From: a virus
Strand: one strand, 5' to 3'
Virus record (IMG/VR): IMGVR_UViG_3300035698_022475
Span: 49,459-113,458 of that record
Length of the DNA stretch: 64,000 nt
The notes beneath the pieces are model-generated. The model saw only the letters and a list, made by a program, of their open reading frames with translations. It was not told the origin of the DNA and searched no databases. The stretch's first letter is position 1; each line of letters opens with the position of its first letter. Below, one piece after another: positions 63,202-64,000 of this stretch. The position numbers were made by a program, and so were the translations under genes.

Positions 63202-63779
63202 TAAATTAGATTGCCATCCGCGTCGAACAAGTAATCATTCCCGCTTGCCATATCTTCAAAAGCTTCAAGGCTAGTATCAGCTTCATACGACTCTTCCAAG
63301 TCTTTGTATATTTGATCGGCGTAGGATCTAGCCTCACTCAACATAGCCAGCTCTATTTCACGAGGTATACAGAGATCAGGTATAGACATAGTGCCTGAGT
63401 GGGCGTAGTTGCCCTGAGTTTTTATTTCAATGTCCTCACTGAGTTCACCAGATTCGATAAGACTCTCGGCGTTAGGTACGCCATGTACCTCACACCATGC
63501 TCGCGCATCTATATAACCTACCCAAGAAGCGCCGTCACCCTGTGACCCAAAACCAGAGAAGTGAACGTCCTCTATATTGAAATAGGTGGGCGCTTCTTCT
63601 TTTGCGTTGTCAATCACGTACTCCGACCAATACTGCTCTTGTGAAGTGAACCCAACAAAAAGCTGATGTGCGTGCTCTTTTGCTGCAGAACCAAGCTCGC
63701 TCAACGTAAAAGCGCCTTCGTCGGGTGAGAAAGTCTGTGCAAGCTCATTGCAGCTTTTATTTGTTTTTGCGCATCCCAT
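63201..63779 (-). CDS. Unknown protein with FSGFGSQGDGASWVG motif (192 aa)
   Basis: ATG 63779 (MGCAKTNKSC) has AAGGGG upstream. FNIEDVHFSGFGSQGDGA near 68-85 is a motif I recognise from phage and plasmid proteins of unknown function. The second half is acidic and helical. Confidence 0.7.
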   Translation of the reverse strand: MGCAKTNKSCNELAQTFSPDEGAFTLSELGSAAKEHAHQLFVGFTSQEQYWSEYVIDNAKEEAPTYFNIEDVHFSGFGSQGDGASWVGYIDARAWCEVHGVPNAESLIESGELSEDIEIKTQGNYAHSGTMSIPDLCIPREIELAMLSEARSYADQIYKDLEESYEADTSLEAFEDMASGNDYLFDADGNLI

Positions 63780-63851
63780 TTTCAATCCCCTTTTTTAATT
63801 CGTGCATCCACCGCAACCCCGGATAACTCCGAGGCTGGGATAGGGCAGGAA

Positions 63852-64000
63852 CTAATCTCCCGGCCATTCAGGAATTTCTTTGTGGATGTCTCTTGCTTGT
63901 TGTTTACATTCTTTTTCTCGTGCGGCGGCGGCGTTGGCGGCGTCGGCGGCGGCGTTGGCGTAGGTGGCGGCGTCGGCGGCGTAGGTGGCGGCGGCGTTGG
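63852..64000 (-). CDS. Alanine-repeat protein, partial (N-terminus outside window)
   Basis: The frame is open from a TAG at 63852 to the window edge. The visible part repeats Ala-Ala-x units (Tyr/Asp/Asn/Thr as x), then a helical end EKECKQQARDIHKEIPEW. GCC-rich 15-bp DNA repeats underlie it. Such Ala-rich tails occur in phage proteins sometimes labelled immunity-like; I make no functional claim. Confidence 0.7.
   Translation of the reverse strand, partial: NAAATYAADAATYANAAADAANAAAAREKECKQQARDIHKEIPEWPGD

Overview
The window is a slice of a large tailed-phage (Caudoviricetes) genome, or a prophage or metagenomic contig of one. Evidence: a tail module in the usual order, phage-type nucleotide and DNA enzymes, lysis-type genes, dozens of very small genes that overlap by a few bases, and no ribosomal, tRNA or core metabolic genes. 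The host is not evident. Shine-Dalgarno sites and sigma70-like extended -10 promoters fit a Gram-negative host, as do several lipoprotein and signal-peptide genes.

Layout. (1) 1-9020, minus strand: late tail module, read right to left as tail assembly chaperone pair with a probable -1 frameshift, likely tape measure protein (1213 aa), a small protein, a tail/baseplate-type protein and two beta-helix tail-fibre-like proteins, the last cut by the window edge. (2) 9110-17826, plus strand: family-4 uracil-DNA glycosylase, DinG-type helicase, small zinc proteins, a secreted lytic-transglycosylase-like protein, a gene-free and very strongly structured ~600 nt stretch (candidate large non-coding RNA), a dNMP kinase and a two-helix membrane protein overprinted on a coiled-coil gene. 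(3) 17827-36300, mostly minus: DHH phosphoesterase, AcrVA2-like protein, methyltransferase, metallophosphoesterase, NUDIX-RyR fusion, acid-ceramidase/NAAA-like amidase, a plus-strand YiiX/NlpC-P60-like protein, a DUF3846-like protein, a run of small unknown genes and ThyX. (4) 36290-39996: first array of tiny genes whose products start Met-x-His-[Phe/Ile/Val/Tyr]. (5) 40090-48873: SPFH lipoprotein, adenylosuccinate-synthetase (PurA/PurZ) family enzyme, VWA protein, a homing-type endonuclease broken at a G8 tract, a papain-like candidate, a secreted SGNH hydrolase and a MazG-like pyrophosphohydrolase. (6) 48887-54898: more Met-x-His genes. (7) 55133-58092: RyR-domain protein and a 667-aa unknown. 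(8) 58093-60474: about 2.4 kb with only one small gene, holding repeats, a consensus sigma70 promoter, a nested dyad and six copies of a ~30 bp repeat. (9) 60468-64000: small genes, including a frame-shifted tail and an alanine-repeat protein running off the end.

How the parts fit. Regions 3-7 look like early/middle accessory genes for host takeover and nucleotide metabolism. ThyX, dNMP kinase, the PurA/PurZ-family enzyme and the MazG-like enzyme could together shape the dNTP pool. That raises, without proving, a modified-purine genome. The most striking undescribed feature is the family of 29 intact Met-x-His micro-genes (plus one with an in-frame stop) in three arrays and one singleton. They have almost no sequence in common beyond the N-terminus and scattered aromatic positions. 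A second recurring design is an intrinsic terminator whose T-tract runs directly into an extended -10 promoter. In at least two places this promoter would start transcription at or next to the ATG, giving a leaderless mRNA.

All functions are read from motifs and context only; no database search was possible.
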